Assembly (NCBI GenBank): GCA_003971905.1
Contig: RSEE01000147.1
Location: forward strand, 58,586 to 122,585
Direction: 5' to 3'
DNA from: Moniliella sp. 'wahieum'
Lineage: Eukaryota; Basidiomycota; Moniliellomycetes; Moniliellales; Moniliellaceae
DNA: 64,000 nucleotides
Positions 14,035 to 24,623 of the stretch are shown in pieces (positions within the stretch are counted from its first letter, which is position 1; each line of letters opens with the position of its first letter). The translations under genes were made by a program, and so were the position numbers. The notes under the pieces were generated by a model that ran no database searches, was not told the origin of the DNA, and worked only from the letters and a program-made list of their open reading frames with translations.

Positions 14035-14302
14035 ATGTCGTCCGAGGAGGTACGTGTGCTGCTTTCGTTCAGTTTCCTCGTCGATGAGGCTGAGGCGCAT
14101 CGTCCGTGCGTCGACTGCAGTCGTGCTCATCGTTCTCCATCGCCCCCACGCGTCCTTAAATTGCCCGCAGCCCAACATCGCCTTTATCATGTGTTTCCGG
14201 TGTGGGCTGAAGCAGCCCTTTCGGCTTGGATTCAAGAACGGGACGTTCGAGGGGTGGGAATGCGCGTTATGTGGTACGGTGCGCGTGATTTACTTGAGAT
14301 GA
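14035..14302 (+). CDS. Mini-protein with a zinc-ribbon-like CxxC...CxxC pair (two exons)
   Basis: Exon 1 (14035-14049) encodes only MSSEE. The intron 14050-14170 has a GTACGT donor and a TTGCCCGCAG acceptor. Exon 2 (14171-14302) continues PNIAFIMCFRCGLKQPFRLG and ends in a second pair, WECALCGTVRVIYLR, then TGA, giving 48 residues. The two CxxC pairs, about 20 residues apart, could bind one zinc ion. The splice choice is supported by exact frame joining, a donor identical to other introns here and the loss of all coding sense upstream without it. I do not recognise the family. Annotation pipelines would probably miss it because exon 1 has five codons. It could instead be the end of a longer gene, but no upstream exon is visible. 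Confidence 0.55.
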
Positions 14303-14676
14303 ACATTGGGTGTTGAGTTCAACTTGAGTCAACGTACACTCAACTTGAATCCCAAACGATTCTGCCCCCCCTTCCCCCCGTTAGTCTCGTTGGCCCCGGT
14401 GGGGGGGAATCTGTCGCTGGCGTTCCTGCTTCTCTGCTCTGGCCTTTCTGGTTCCTTCTTCCAACCCTTGTATCCCCTTGCAATCCATCGCCCACTGTAC
14501 CCTTTTCCCTCGGCAGTCCTAGCACGCCAAATCCTTTTCCCTCCCATCCTCAATCCTAGGAACATGCACCAGAAAAAGTATAAAACGGATAGGAATTGAT
14601 TTTCCAAACACTCTCACATGCAGTGCATCGAAGTGAACGCTCAACGTTGAACGCCGACTAATCCGGCCATACCCGC
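14303..14676. other. Intergenic region between convergent genes
   Basis: The zinc-ribbon gene and RIM1 converge. TTGAGTTCAACTTGAGTCAACG words at about 14311-14350 and CTCAACGTTGAACG near 14639 are further copies of the dispersed TTGAA/AACGTT words. Nothing coding is seen. Confidence 0.5.
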
Positions 14677-15186
14677 TTAGGCTTGGGATTCGGAGCCGGG
14701 CTTAACAACCGAGAGGAATCCTTAGAACAGAAGAAGGGTCAGGTGCGTGTTCACTCCCATGGCAGGAAGGAGAAAGCAAGACAGAAGGAAGGAAAGGAAA
14801 CCTGGGTACGTACGGTGGTTGGTAAAGATGCGGCCGGGGACGTCGTCTTGGGCGCCGGACGGGCGCTGGATGGACAAGTCGGGCCTCGACGTAGACGATG
14901 TCGCCCTTTTGAACGGACGAGACGCGCTTGACGTTGCTTTCGCCCAAGGCGCGGATGCGGTGGAAGGTCGTAGGAGATTGGGCCGATCCAGGATCTTGAG
15001 AGGCAACCGTGTACGAGATCACGTCGACCCCGTCGCCGTCTGGCGCACCGGCCCAATGCCCGCCATCCGGCCGATGATCGACAAGCGCGAAAAGTCCTGG
15101 GCCGCAGCCGAGGTGGAGAGCGCACGCGAAGCTCCCAGCGCAGAAGCACCCGTCTTGGTCGCAGCAGAACGAAGAGCACCGAACAT
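14677..15186 (-). CDS. RIM1: Mitochondrial single-stranded DNA-binding protein (Rim1/mtSSB)
   Basis: This OB-fold protein coats single-stranded mitochondrial DNA during replication. From the ATG at 15186 comes a presequence (MFGALRSAATKTGASALGAS, RALSTSAAAQ), then FSRLSIIGRMAGIGPVRQ, VDVISYTVASQD, TFHRIRALGESNVKRVSSV and QKGDIVYVEA, matching the SSB order of strand 1, the aromatic strand and the GD-x-VYVE-A strand. An intron at 14721-14813 (GTACGT...CTAAG) splits after TNH; exon 2 gives RFLSVVKPGSESQA and TAA at 14677-14679. Frame changes are needed near 15028 (between ATG and VDVIS) and near 14890 (before LSIQRPSG). About 130-140 residues fit the family. Confidence 0.8.
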
Positions 15187-16580
15187 GTTCAGGAAAGCGC
15201 ACTGGTTGGTTTTGGTGGTAGGTGAGAAGGGAGAAGAATGCCGAATGCCCCGGACGAGAAAAACCTTCGCGCTGCCCGTCGGAAACGGGGGCGGAACGCG
15301 CTGAGCGGAAAAGCTTGGATTAAATTGATTGATTCTTTCTAATCATTAATCATCGGTCGTCAATCGGTGATTATCGGTCACGGCGGAATCACCGAATTGG
15401 TGTGTTCACTACGTTCACTGGTCACCACACGGGCGAAGAACTTCAGTTGGAGTCTAGAGTGTGTCGTACTTCTAATACGTTCATCGCTTCCGAACCTCCA
15501 AGTGCAATGGATAACAACGCTCAAAGCTTCAATCAATCCGAGGATGTTATAGACCAGAGAGCAGGCAATTGTAGTAGTGTATTGCATTGCACATGAGCGC
15601 ATGAGCTACAGAGGCTAGAGAAGGTTCCTGCCTGCCAGGAAGGAATATTGCACGGAACAAACCAGAAGGTTCCGGACTTGGGGGCTACCGGCGCCACTAC
15701 GCCAGTGTGGCGTCACAGAGGAGAATAACTTCAAGCTTCAAGTAAAGCTTCATCCAGGTCGATCTGAATGCAATGGCCGGATGACTTGGGCCAATGAGCG
15801 TCATTTTCATTGGTCAACTTGCAACTGACCCGAGCGGCTCTTCTATCGGCCACGGTCCAAATTTCAAGCCCCTCACAAGGCCTCAAGGGACGTAGTACAG
15901 CTAGTACCTCCAGCGCGCTGGGGCCTGGGCGAGACGAACCAGAGGACAATTGCCGGTTGAAGTTCAACTAAACGTTCACGGTGGTATAGTTGATGAAGTG
16001 TACATTGTGTCCACGAGTAAGTGGAGGAGTTTCGGTTGCAGCCTGGAGAATCTTCGAGCCCTCCTGTGTTGGAAAAGAATGAGATCTGAGGACTTAGAAT
16101 CCCGCAGAACCAACTAACCAGCGCCACGAGAGAACCCAGGCTAGGGCGGCGGCGGCTACGGGCATGAAGATGCATGACCATTGACTATTGACCATCCCAG
16201 CATGTAGCGTTCCCAGCCCCTTACACAACAAGCCAACCACGCCGTAGTGAACCGAGTGACCTTAGAGGTGACCAAAAGGGGGGCAAGGCAATGCATCGCA
16301 AAACGATCCGAGGAATTGATAGGCAAGTAGCAAGCGAAAGCGAATACAGGAGCCCCAAAACAAAAGACGAAAATCCACCTCCAGCGAGAACCAGAAGGGG
16401 AGGGAAAGAAAGAGAAAACATGGCGGCAAAAGATGCAAACCAAGATAACTTCCCAGGTAACGCAAGCAAACGATGTGCAAAAAAGAGTGATTCGACCGTT
16501 GAAACAGGGGGCCATGAGGGATCCGAGATCCGAAATCCGAGATCAGGGATCAGGGATCAGGAGTGGGGAGAGTAAAGTGT
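15187..16580. other. Intergenic region left of the secreted-protein gene
   Basis: No gene is seen. ATCATTAATCATCGGTC words (about 15343-15380), TTCAAGCTTCAAG near 15731 and tandem GATCAGG/GATCCGAGATC words near 16518-16560 are present; the last lies just after the stop of the minus-strand gene. Confidence 0.5.
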
Positions 16581-17264
16581 TCACGAGACAAATGGGATGC
16601 CCTTAGATTGCACGACGACGAGCAAGGTAGGCGCGGCGGGCTTGGCGCGCCGCGTCGTTGGAGAAGCAGGCTTGACGTTGCGGGCCGAGGGCGTCTTGGC
16701 CTCAGACTTGGCACGAACAATCTTGGCCAAAAACTCGGTGCCCTTAGTGTCGGTGCCGAGGAGGACCTTGAGAGAACCCTTCTTGTACCCCTTGGAAAGC
16801 ATGGTAAGGCCTTGTTGAACAAGCGCCTCGACCGCCGCGGGCGACGCATCGGGCTTGGAGGCCTCCTGGTTGAGCAAAATGAACGACGGCACCAGCCCAA
16901 TCTCCTTGGCTGCCCCAGACGCAGTGATCTGTCCGCTGGCCAGTTCGTCTTCAATGCCCGAACGAGCCGAGAGCTTGGCCTCAATGCTCTTGACGGTGGT
17001 GAAGGATCCGTTGAGCAGGTCTTTCACCAATTGCTTGGCCTCGTCTGTGGAGCCAGTCAGGACAGAAAGCGACTTGGAGTTCCGGTTGTGGATCTGAGTG
17101 GCAAGCTGGGCAAACTCGGTGCGCTGGGAGGCATCGAGGCTGCCTTCAAAGGCCTGGTGCTGCAGCTGGAGGAAAGCCGGGATGGTGCCGATCTGGTCGG
17201 CGAGACTGCTGGCGAACACGGCCGAGGCGGCGGCGAGAGCGGCGAAAAGGAAGGTGAAACGCAT
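16581..17264 (-). CDS. Predicted secreted protein of unknown function
   Basis: One unbroken frame of 227 codons. It starts with a classical signal peptide (MRFTFLFAALAAASAVFASS, cleavage near residue 19). The mature part is Ala/Ser/Leu/Lys-rich with no cysteines and appears mostly helical (for example EAKQLVKDLLNGSFTTVKSI and VEALVQQGLTMLSKG), ending in a basic Pro/Ala-rich tail (KPASPTTRRAKPAAPT). It superficially recalls small surface-binding secreted fungal proteins, but I cannot match it to a family. No membrane anchor or GPI signal is obvious. The intact frame contrasts with its frame-broken neighbours. No intron is needed. Confidence 0.75.
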   Translation of the reverse strand: MRFTFLFAALAAASAVFASSLADQIGTIPAFLQLQHQAFEGSLDASQRTEFAQLATQIHNRNSKSLSVLTGSTDEAKQLVKDLLNGSFTTVKSIEAKLSARSGIEDELASGQITASGAAKEIGLVPSFILLNQEASKPDASPAAVEALVQQGLTMLSKGYKKGSLKVLLGTDTKGTEFLAKIVRAKSEAKTPSARNVKPASPTTRRAKPAAPTLLVVVQSKGIPFVS

Positions 17265-19419
17265 GGCTGCTGGTAAAGAGTGTGGTGGGTGGGAACGAGT
17301 GTGTGGGGAGGAAGGTGGGGGAGCGCGTAGGACGGTGGTGGTGGTTGAGCAAGAAGAGGCGAAGGGGGTTGGCTACTTGCGCGGGGCAGCAGCAGCTACA
17401 CGCTATAAGCGCAGGCCCAAAGCGGCGCCCAGGCGACGCTAGTGGCCAGGGAGGAGTAAGCGCCTGAACACCGAGGATGTGGCACAAGGGCAGTGTACGT
17501 GGGCGGGCCAGTGTGGTCAGAGGGCGGCGGAACTGGGCGGTTCTGCAGCGCTTGGCGGACGCCACGCCGGCGTAAAGGGTGGGGCAGGAAGTGGCCACCG
17601 GCGTGGCCGCCCGTTGGGCCGTCGGAGCAGAGTGGACTGGCGCGCTGCAAGGGTTGCATGCCGCTGCATGCCGCAGGCTACAGCTGCATGCACACAGTGG
17701 GACAACTGTCCAGGCACTTGTGCCGTCGTGGTGGACGATGTGGAGGATGCATGACGAGGGGATGGGTGATGCATGTGATGCCCGATGGGAGCGACCTCTC
17801 TGACATGCATCTGACACCAGGGTGCTCGGAATTCCATGGGCAGTGGCTAGTGGCGGGGAACGGCAGTACGCTGAGAGGGCCCAACGATCGTCCCTTGCCA
17901 TTCCACGCACGGGGCCACAGCGAACATCGATCACGGGGATCTGCTACACCCACCCACCACTGGCGCAGCGCAGGCGCGCTGTGCTGGAGCGCTGCTGCAG
18001 CACTGCGTGCTGAAGCGGCCTTTTGCACCGCGCCCTGGCCTGCTCTGACCTGCTCCGTTGCTCTGGCTCTGCTCGTCCGCGCATCCGCACCCTTCCGCAC
18101 CCCCCGGCCAGTTCCGTCCTGTTTCGTCCCCCCCATGCACAGCACACCGGCGAGATGCGGCGGCGTTGCGGCTGAGGCGGAGTGGCTGAGTTGTGAACAT
18201 GCTCTCAACGCTCACTGGCACCGTTATTGAATGCGCTGACAATATCGGCTCTGGGCCGACGAGGTGGACGATCGTCGACGGACATGGATCGACATGGGAT
18301 GAATGATCGATGAATATTGAATGCCCCAGGGTACCTGCCCCCGAGCGAAGCAGGGGCCAAGCATCGTCAACCATTGGATCTTGGAATCGCAAGCCAACCA
18401 TGACCCTCGAATGTCGACCGGCCATCGACCATCGAGCATGCCATCCATCAAATGATGCGCAGCAAGTCGGCTCCACTGAGTACTCCGTTGAGTGTACTGA
18501 GTCCGGCTCGAGTGCTGAGTGCTGGCTCAGTCCTGAGAGTCAGACAGAGTACTCACCTGAGTAACTGAGTAACTGAGTCCTGGGCCTGATGCAACGCGCA
18601 CCTTTCATACCCATCCCACTCCCTGTGTTTCTTGCGTCGTCTGCGTCTGCTCCAGGAGTCTGTACCAGTCCCCGGTCCGGTCGCATCGTATCCACGCCAT
18701 CAGGCGTCCTAATCCCTACCGACCGCCGAACGCAGCGCGATTGCATCTCCAGCATCTCCCGACCATCCATCATGCATCATGCAGGCCCCTCCGTTGCGTG
18801 GCGCGAGCCGGGTCAGATGCACACCACCCCGCTTGCTCTCCATCCACGCCAGACGCACACAGGCCGCCGTGGGGAACCCCATGATACGTGACGTCAGGCC
18901 TGAGCCTCAGGCACGTCCGTCCGCAGATACATTATGCACATGATGCATTAGGCATTAGGCATTGCGGGCACACCCATCCGCCCGGGTCCTCTTTGCCTTG
19001 CGCTGTTCCGAAACCAAGACCGAGGCATCCGGCGATAGCGGCCACCCCAAAGCCAGGTTCGGGTTGGACCAAGGGCTGAGCTCGCCCGAGGGCAGCAAAG
19101 CGTGCTCGACTTAGCAGCTAAGGTGCATCTCATAGGGGCATACACTCTGTGGTACGTCGTGCATCCGGTGTCACATGTCACGGACCTCCGAGGAAGAGAA
19201 AGGAACATCGGGAGAGTAGGAAGGCCAGAGAGGCGCAGTGGGATGGAATGCCAGTTTCTCTCGCCAATTCTCAATCCTACTGGCCCAAGGAAGCGTCACA
19301 GGGAACACTTTTTGCTCGCAAGTCCACCCCATACAGTTTGCCAAGACATAGTTGAAGGTGCTCCCGACGAGCAAGAAGCAGCGTGTGCTTTTCCACCTGA
19401 GAACGCATGTAGGCCAAGG
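17265..19419. other. Repeat-littered intergenic region
   Basis: Frames here are open by base composition only. Notable are ATGCATG/ATGATGCAT words (near 17745-17775, 18770-18785 and 18935-18950), a dense run of GAGTACTGAGT/TGAGTAACTGAGT words (about 18476-18580) and palindromic GGCCTGAGCCTCAGGC (about 18896-18912). The promoter of the secreted-protein gene must lie at the left end. Confidence 0.5.
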
Positions 19420-21033
19420 CTATCCACAAACACCAACACCAACACCAACACCAACACCCCCGCGTGCATAGAATGTCAGTTCCTGTGCTCTGCCCAGTTC
19501 TGGCAGGATATACCTAGCAGAAGAGGAAGCGAGAAAAGGGAGAGAGGGCAAGCGTACATTGAACCAAGTAGTTGACCTCGTTCGCGATGCCCACCTTGAC
19601 GTTGCCATCGATCTTATCACGGAGACAGGGACACGACGAACCAAGCCTTGGTACCCTCGACGAATGTTGGATCTGCGTTTGGACTCGGAGGCCAAATGGT
19701 TCGCCTTTCGTTGTGCGGCCGTCAACCGTTTACTTGCCCCGCTCTCAGCTTGCGCTTGAGCTTGCGCTGCGCTTCCCCTTCCTTCTCCTGCTGCTCGTCC
19801 ACCTTCATCGCCACGATCTTGGCGAGGTAATGACGTGCCAGGTCCGGCCGGGTGCCCGACAAGACTTCATTGCGCAACTGGGTGAGATGCGGCTGTTTCC
19901 ATTCCTGGGGACACACTTCGCTCTGGTACAGAGCCTGGGCTACCTGCGCCGGTACCCGTCCTTGTTGTACCGCTGGTGTGATCTGGGCCAGGTCCAAGGC
20001 CAAGCGATACTGGCTCGCCCTCGGCGCCCAGGAAGCAAGACCGAATTGAACATCGCTAGTACCTGGGAGCGAAGCGCGTTGGTCCTCGTGACAAAGGACC
20101 TTGTCCAAACCGTAAGAGGAAGATGTAAGAGTTTCGTCCGCCTGTGCTGCATCCATTCCACTCCTCGCCTCGTCCTGTCTCATGGGACCTGGCGCTGGGC
20201 CGGAGCCGGAGTAGGGCGAGGGCCAGGACAGATGCGGATGGGCGTCAGGCTGGCTCGGGCCTCGCTTGCGCTTAGACTGCTGATGGGAACCAGGGCCAGG
20301 AGCAGCCGCGGACTCGGACGCATCAAGCGGGGACCCACACCCATTCTCCCATCCTCTTCCCATTTCCCACTGATTCAGAGCGATGGCGTTGGAGCCGCAG
20401 TGCCTGGGCCAGGTAGGGTGGAGTACAGGGCAGCGCAGGGAGGGAGAAGGCAAGTCGGGGATCGCTCGGGGCGCTCGGATTCTCCGTCAGAACAGGAACC
20501 TTGAGCCCCTCGTCCAAGCACGATCGGTTGGGACCCACGTAGCAAGCAGCCTTGGGGTTCCCCGCTGATATGGTCGCTATTATGGGCATGACAACGGCCG
20601 GGCAGAGGGGCACTGGAGCGGGAAGGTGTGCGGTCCCGGTGTCGGGAGGGTGGGCGGCCAAGGGTGGATCGGGCCAAGGGGCGCCCAGGTCGCTGAGGGA
20701 GGGCAGGCGGGGTCGATGGCCATTCCCATCTCTGGTGGCAGGAGACACAGGAGACGATATGCCAGTGGGTACGTGGGGAGGCAGTCAGAGGGAAGGCGGG
20801 AAGATCGGGGGCTGAAGGCGTTGGGTTCGGTGGCATTGGTAAGCGATTGCTGATGGAGACAGGCATCCTCCGAAAGGGCGAAGAGCATGCCGGGGGGGGC
20901 AAGCACCGGGACTGGGCGGGGGGCAAGCACCAGGACTGGGCGGGGAGGGGAGACCGGTCCAGGCGGGTGGTAAAGGGGCGGGGTGTGTGGTGTATGCCGC
21001 CGAGGACAGAGGCGGAGGGGGCGCAGGCTCCAT
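19420..21033 (-). CDS. Basic helix-loop-helix (bHLH) transcription factor
   Basis: The DNA-binding part at about 19722-19570 reads AAQRKANHLASESKRRSNIR followed by RGYQGLV (helix 1), then RDKIDGNVKVGIANEVNYLV (helix 2). His, Glu and Arg at the H-x3-E-x3-R positions of the basic region predict binding to CACGTG-type E-boxes. The preceding stretch is charged and Gln/Lys-rich (VDEQQEKEGEAQRKLKRKLR), and the N-terminal half is Pro/Ser-rich with a tandem SPGACPP motif. The proposed start MEPAPPPPLSSAAYT at 21033 is uncertain. Frame changes are needed near 19728 and within the loop near 19630; an intron with GTACGC...GCTAG (about 19512-19556) probably follows helix 2. The 3' end overlaps an AACACC minisatellite near 19430-19458. 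Related fungal bHLH factors are Ino4- or Mlx-like; the exact orthologue is unclear. Confidence 0.72.
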
Positions 21034-22979
21034 CAAGGTGAAGGCAGGAGGCAGAGGAGGCCGATCAGAGCGGGGAGGCGTGGGCAGGGACTGTGTTGAA
21101 CGTTGACGCAGACAGGGCTCTGCGCTATGGATAGTAGGGTGGCTATGTGCAGGGAGGGGGTGCGGTATTATTGGCGCAATGGTCCTGAGCTTGGGGTGTG
21201 TGGGCGTGCTGTGCGCTGGGGCTCCCCTGCGAAAAGAGGGCGGGTGGGGGCCGACGGGGCGTCTGGGACGGAGTGACGAAACACGACACGGGTGCGAATC
21301 GGGTGCTGCGGGGAAAAGAGCGGGGACGAGGTCAAGGCGAGAGGGGCAGGACGACAATTGGATCCGAAGGGGGGGGAGGGCGTGGGGCTGGGCTGGTTGG
21401 GCTCTGTGCGATGCACGTCGTTTAGCGAGTGTCTTGGCTCCCCCCGCATCCAACCCCACCACACCCAAAGCCTTTGGGGAAAGCGCCACTACACTGGCGC
21501 CCTGCTGCGGGGCTGCCGCAGTGTCCATGCATCCCAGGCAAAACCCTCGCACGTATGTCCATGTCATCCACCTTCCCTGCCCCCGCTCGCCCCCCTTGTC
21601 CCCACCAGCAGCGCACCGCCTTCCGTATGATGCCAACGTAGGGGCAGTACCCACGGCCTGCACCTACCTGCCCTGCCTACCTGTCTGCCCGCGCTTGCCC
21701 AGCGGCCATCCTTGCTATGACGTCACACGCCCAGGTCTCGATCTTCGATCGTAGACGCCGCCCAAAGGCACCCCTGTATTCTTAGGTCACAGAGCCTTGC
21801 TTTTGAGCAGCAGTTTACACGCCGGGGGCAGAGGTGTGTGCTGCATCCTGTGCATGAGGCATCGACCTAAGCCTGAGCCACTCAGGCTTCACCGACACCC
21901 ACCCACCACCATCACCATTGCATTGGTCTACTCTGCTCCAGAGATTCACCACTCACATTCTTGGGTCTCCCTCTGGGATCATCTCCGACGAACCGTGGGC
22001 GAACCCACGGGGAGAGGACTAGGTTATTGATGGGGACGTATACGTGCGCGCAATACCCACGCCAAGCCAAAATCTACCCATTCAACAAGAGTCTGACCGA
22101 ACAGTGAAGCTTGAAGCTTGAAGCTAGCCTGAAGGTCATTGCACGGGCTGGAAAACCACTATTTTGTCCCTGAGTCTCAGGGGATGAGCGCGAGCCTCAT
22201 GCAAGTGCCCGAATGCACTTGTTGCTGATTCATAGCTATCAGCGCTATCAGCGCCCGGGCGCCTAGATTTCAAGCGCGAGCACATGTAGACACCAAGAGG
22301 GAGGGCATTGGAAGGAAAGGAGCGCGCCGTGTTGGTGGTGGTGGGTGGAAGAGAGTGCCCGGGGATAGTGAGTGACTTACTAGCTAGTGACTAGTGACTA
22401 GTGATCGATGATCGGTGACCAGCATTTAGTACTTAGTGTGCGCGTCCAGGCGGTACATTCAGCTGCGTTCAGCTGCGTTCGGCTGCTCCACTATTGTGAT
22501 TGGGGCATCGCTCCTACACGGGCAGTGTGGCAGGCCGGTGTGATGCCTTATTTGGCGCGGCACCTGGGGCGTTCTGGTCGCTAGCACTGTTCTCGCTGCC
22601 TCACCAGCGATTGGAAGGGAGGCACAGGGGCAGTCTGCGCCGAAGCACAGCAGCGGCTACGTGGCGCCTACAAACATTGTGCATTGGAGCATGCAAGCAC
22701 AGCCTAGGGCCAGGGGGCAGTGTGTGGAGGTCTGTGCGCACATCTGCATCAGGGAGGCTGTGCACGCTTGCACTCACGCACCAGCCTTGCACCTAGCACC
22801 TTGGAAGCGCGGATCCCTGGGCAACAGGCAGCACCTGCCCCGCCGCCGCCCTGGCCAAATCGACTGAGAAGGACCCAGACCTTCGTTCTCGTCGTAGCCT
22901 TAAAAGGCCGCCAAGCCGCCGCGCCCCGTTCGACCCCTCTGTCCCTTTCCCTCCCCTCACCGCCTCACCCCCGTTTACC
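21034..22979. other. Intergenic region upstream of the bHLH and DUF7721 genes
   Basis: This is a divergent upstream region with no supported gene. Words include GTTGAACGTTGAC (about 21093), GTGAAGCTTGAAGCTTGAAG (about 22106), GAGTCTCAGG (about 22172), overlapping CTAGTGACTAGTGATCGATG units (about 22380-22425) and TTCAGCTGCG repeats (about 22459-22480). The last 100 bases before 22980 are CCTC-rich, typical of fungal leaders. Confidence 0.5.
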
Positions 22980-23648
22980 ATGGAGAACCTCGTCAACGCC
23001 GCCTCGTCCTTCGTGCAGCAGCAAGGCCAGCAAGGCCAACAGGGCCAACAGGGCCAGCAGAGCCAGGGCGGCTCGGCTGGTGGCTTTAACCTGGGCAGCC
23101 TCGTCAATGCGGCGGCCAACCACCAGAATGGCAACACGGATGCCAGCCAGTTCAGTGCCATTGCTTCGTCGCTGCTGTCGAACCATGACCAGATTGCCCA
23201 GGGCGACCACCCGAGCGCGGGCGAGATGAAGGATGCCCATGCTGCTGTCCAGGGCAACCAGCAGGTCAACTCGAACCAGATTGGTGCTTCGGCCGCCGTC
23301 CAGGCTATCCAGTCTGTTCTCGGCAACAGCGGCAACAGCGGCAACAGCGGCAACAACCAACAAGGCGGCGATATCCAGTCCAAGTTGATGGGTGTCGCCA
23401 TGTCGCATGCGTCGGACATCTTTGAGTCGAAGCAGGCTCAAGGCCTCATCTCGGAGGCATCTAAGAACCAGGCGGTGCAGCAAGCTGGCGAGTACGTCAT
23501 GAAGATGGTCATGAAGCAGAAGGTACGCTTCTTGTTTTCTCTTTTTCTCTTGGTTTCTATTTTGTCCATGATACTAACTCGGATGGACTTGCAGCTGCAA
23601 AGCGAGGCTGGTGGCCTCGGCTCGCTCGCGTCGCAGTTCATCAACTAA
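22980..23648 (+). CDS. DUF7721-type ('beta-flanking') protein
   Basis: This is an unbroken two-exon gene. It starts MENLVNAASSFVQQQGQQ with a GQQ tandem run (residues about 15-28), then FNLGSLVNAAANHQNGNTDA, FSAIASSLLSNHDQIAQGDH, a GNS tandem run (about 118-128), LMGVAMSHASDIFESKQ and a helical end. The intron 23523-23594 (GTACGC, branch TACTAAC at 23572-23578, GCAG) joins MKQK to LQSEAGGLGSLASQFIN and TAA. The family is widespread in basidiomycetes and often annotated 'beta-flanking protein'; its function is unknown. No signal peptide or membrane segment is present, and the Gln/Asn/Gly-rich runs suggest flexible linkers between amphipathic helices. Family assignment is from memory of the repeated NAA/HD-x-IAQ pattern. 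Confidence 0.7.
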   Translation: MENLVNAASSFVQQQGQQGQQGQQGQQSQGGSAGGFNLGSLVNAAANHQNGNTDASQFSAIASSLLSNHDQIAQGDHPSAGEMKDAHAAVQGNQQVNSNQIGASAAVQAIQSVLGNSGNSGNSGNNQQGGDIQSKLMGVAMSHASDIFESKQAQGLISEASKNQAVQQAGEYVMKMVMKQKVRFLFSLFLLVSILSMILTRMDLQLQSEAGGLGSLASQFIN

Positions 23649-24623
23649 GTGCCTCGGCCACTGTCGACGTCAAGATGCGTACTCGTGCATGGAGACTCTT
23701 TGCCGGGTGCGCGTGGGCGCTGTCCCTTTTTTTATCGCTATACCAATATTAATGCGTCGACTCGACCGCTTCCGAGATTGTGCGATGGACATGGCCGCCT
23801 GCTCTGTTCCTACATATAGAGGACCCGTCGCCACGCCGATGCTGTCTCCAGTACTGCAGAATGGTACATGAGGAAAGATGGGCTGGGCATAGCGGTGGTG
23901 ATGCGAACGCGAGGAGGCGGTTGGTTCAGTTGAGATCACCATACCCTCTGTTCTGGCAGTCGATGAATAAGGTTTGGACATGACTCGGAGAAGGCCGACC
24001 GCTGTGTGCTGTGCAGGTAGAGGACGCGAAAATAGGCAGAAGCGAGGCGGGGGCGCGTGCACTGACGCGTGACGCGTGACGTGTGACGAGCGATGGATGC
24101 TGCTGTTGAAACGTTGAAGCTTGAAGCTGAGAGCGCCGAGGCGCTGAGATCGATGATCGGTGTGATCGATGATCTGAGATGTCGATGAGATCTGAAAATC
24201 TGAGAGCGGAACGAGGGAGGGCAGTCTCGGAACGTGGGCCGGAGCGAGGGACGCGCACCGAGGTTGGCCAGTGCGGGGCAAGCTAGAGTGGCCACGTGGC
24301 GTCGAGCCGATCGGTGGCGATTGGCTTGTCGGCGACAGGGTGACAGCGTGACAGGGTGATAATGGGCATGCGTGATCAATGACTAGGAGACCCGTTGCAC
24401 GTTGGGTTGAGTTAGTTTTTGGCTGGCAGCGCGGTTGGGGGCGTGTCCTGGCGGTGCTCCTCAACTGCTTCAACTCCTCCCGCCGCCACCTCCGCCACCA
24501 CCTCTGCCATCACCACCCGCTCCTCTCTACCCGCTCCTCTCCACCCCCCCCCCCCGCTTCCTCCCTCTCCCCGCCCTCCCCGTATACCAATCGCCTCCGC
24601 TTCCCTCCCTCGTCTTGCCCCGC
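23649..24623. other. Intergenic region upstream of casein kinase I
   Basis: No gene is seen. It contains ACGCGTGACGCGTGACGTGTGAC tandem words (about 24065-24088), GTTGAAGCTTGAAGC (about 24115), overlapping GATCGATGATCGG/ATCTGAGAT words (about 24148-24205) and a CCTCC-rich leader (about 24476-24600). Confidence 0.5.
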
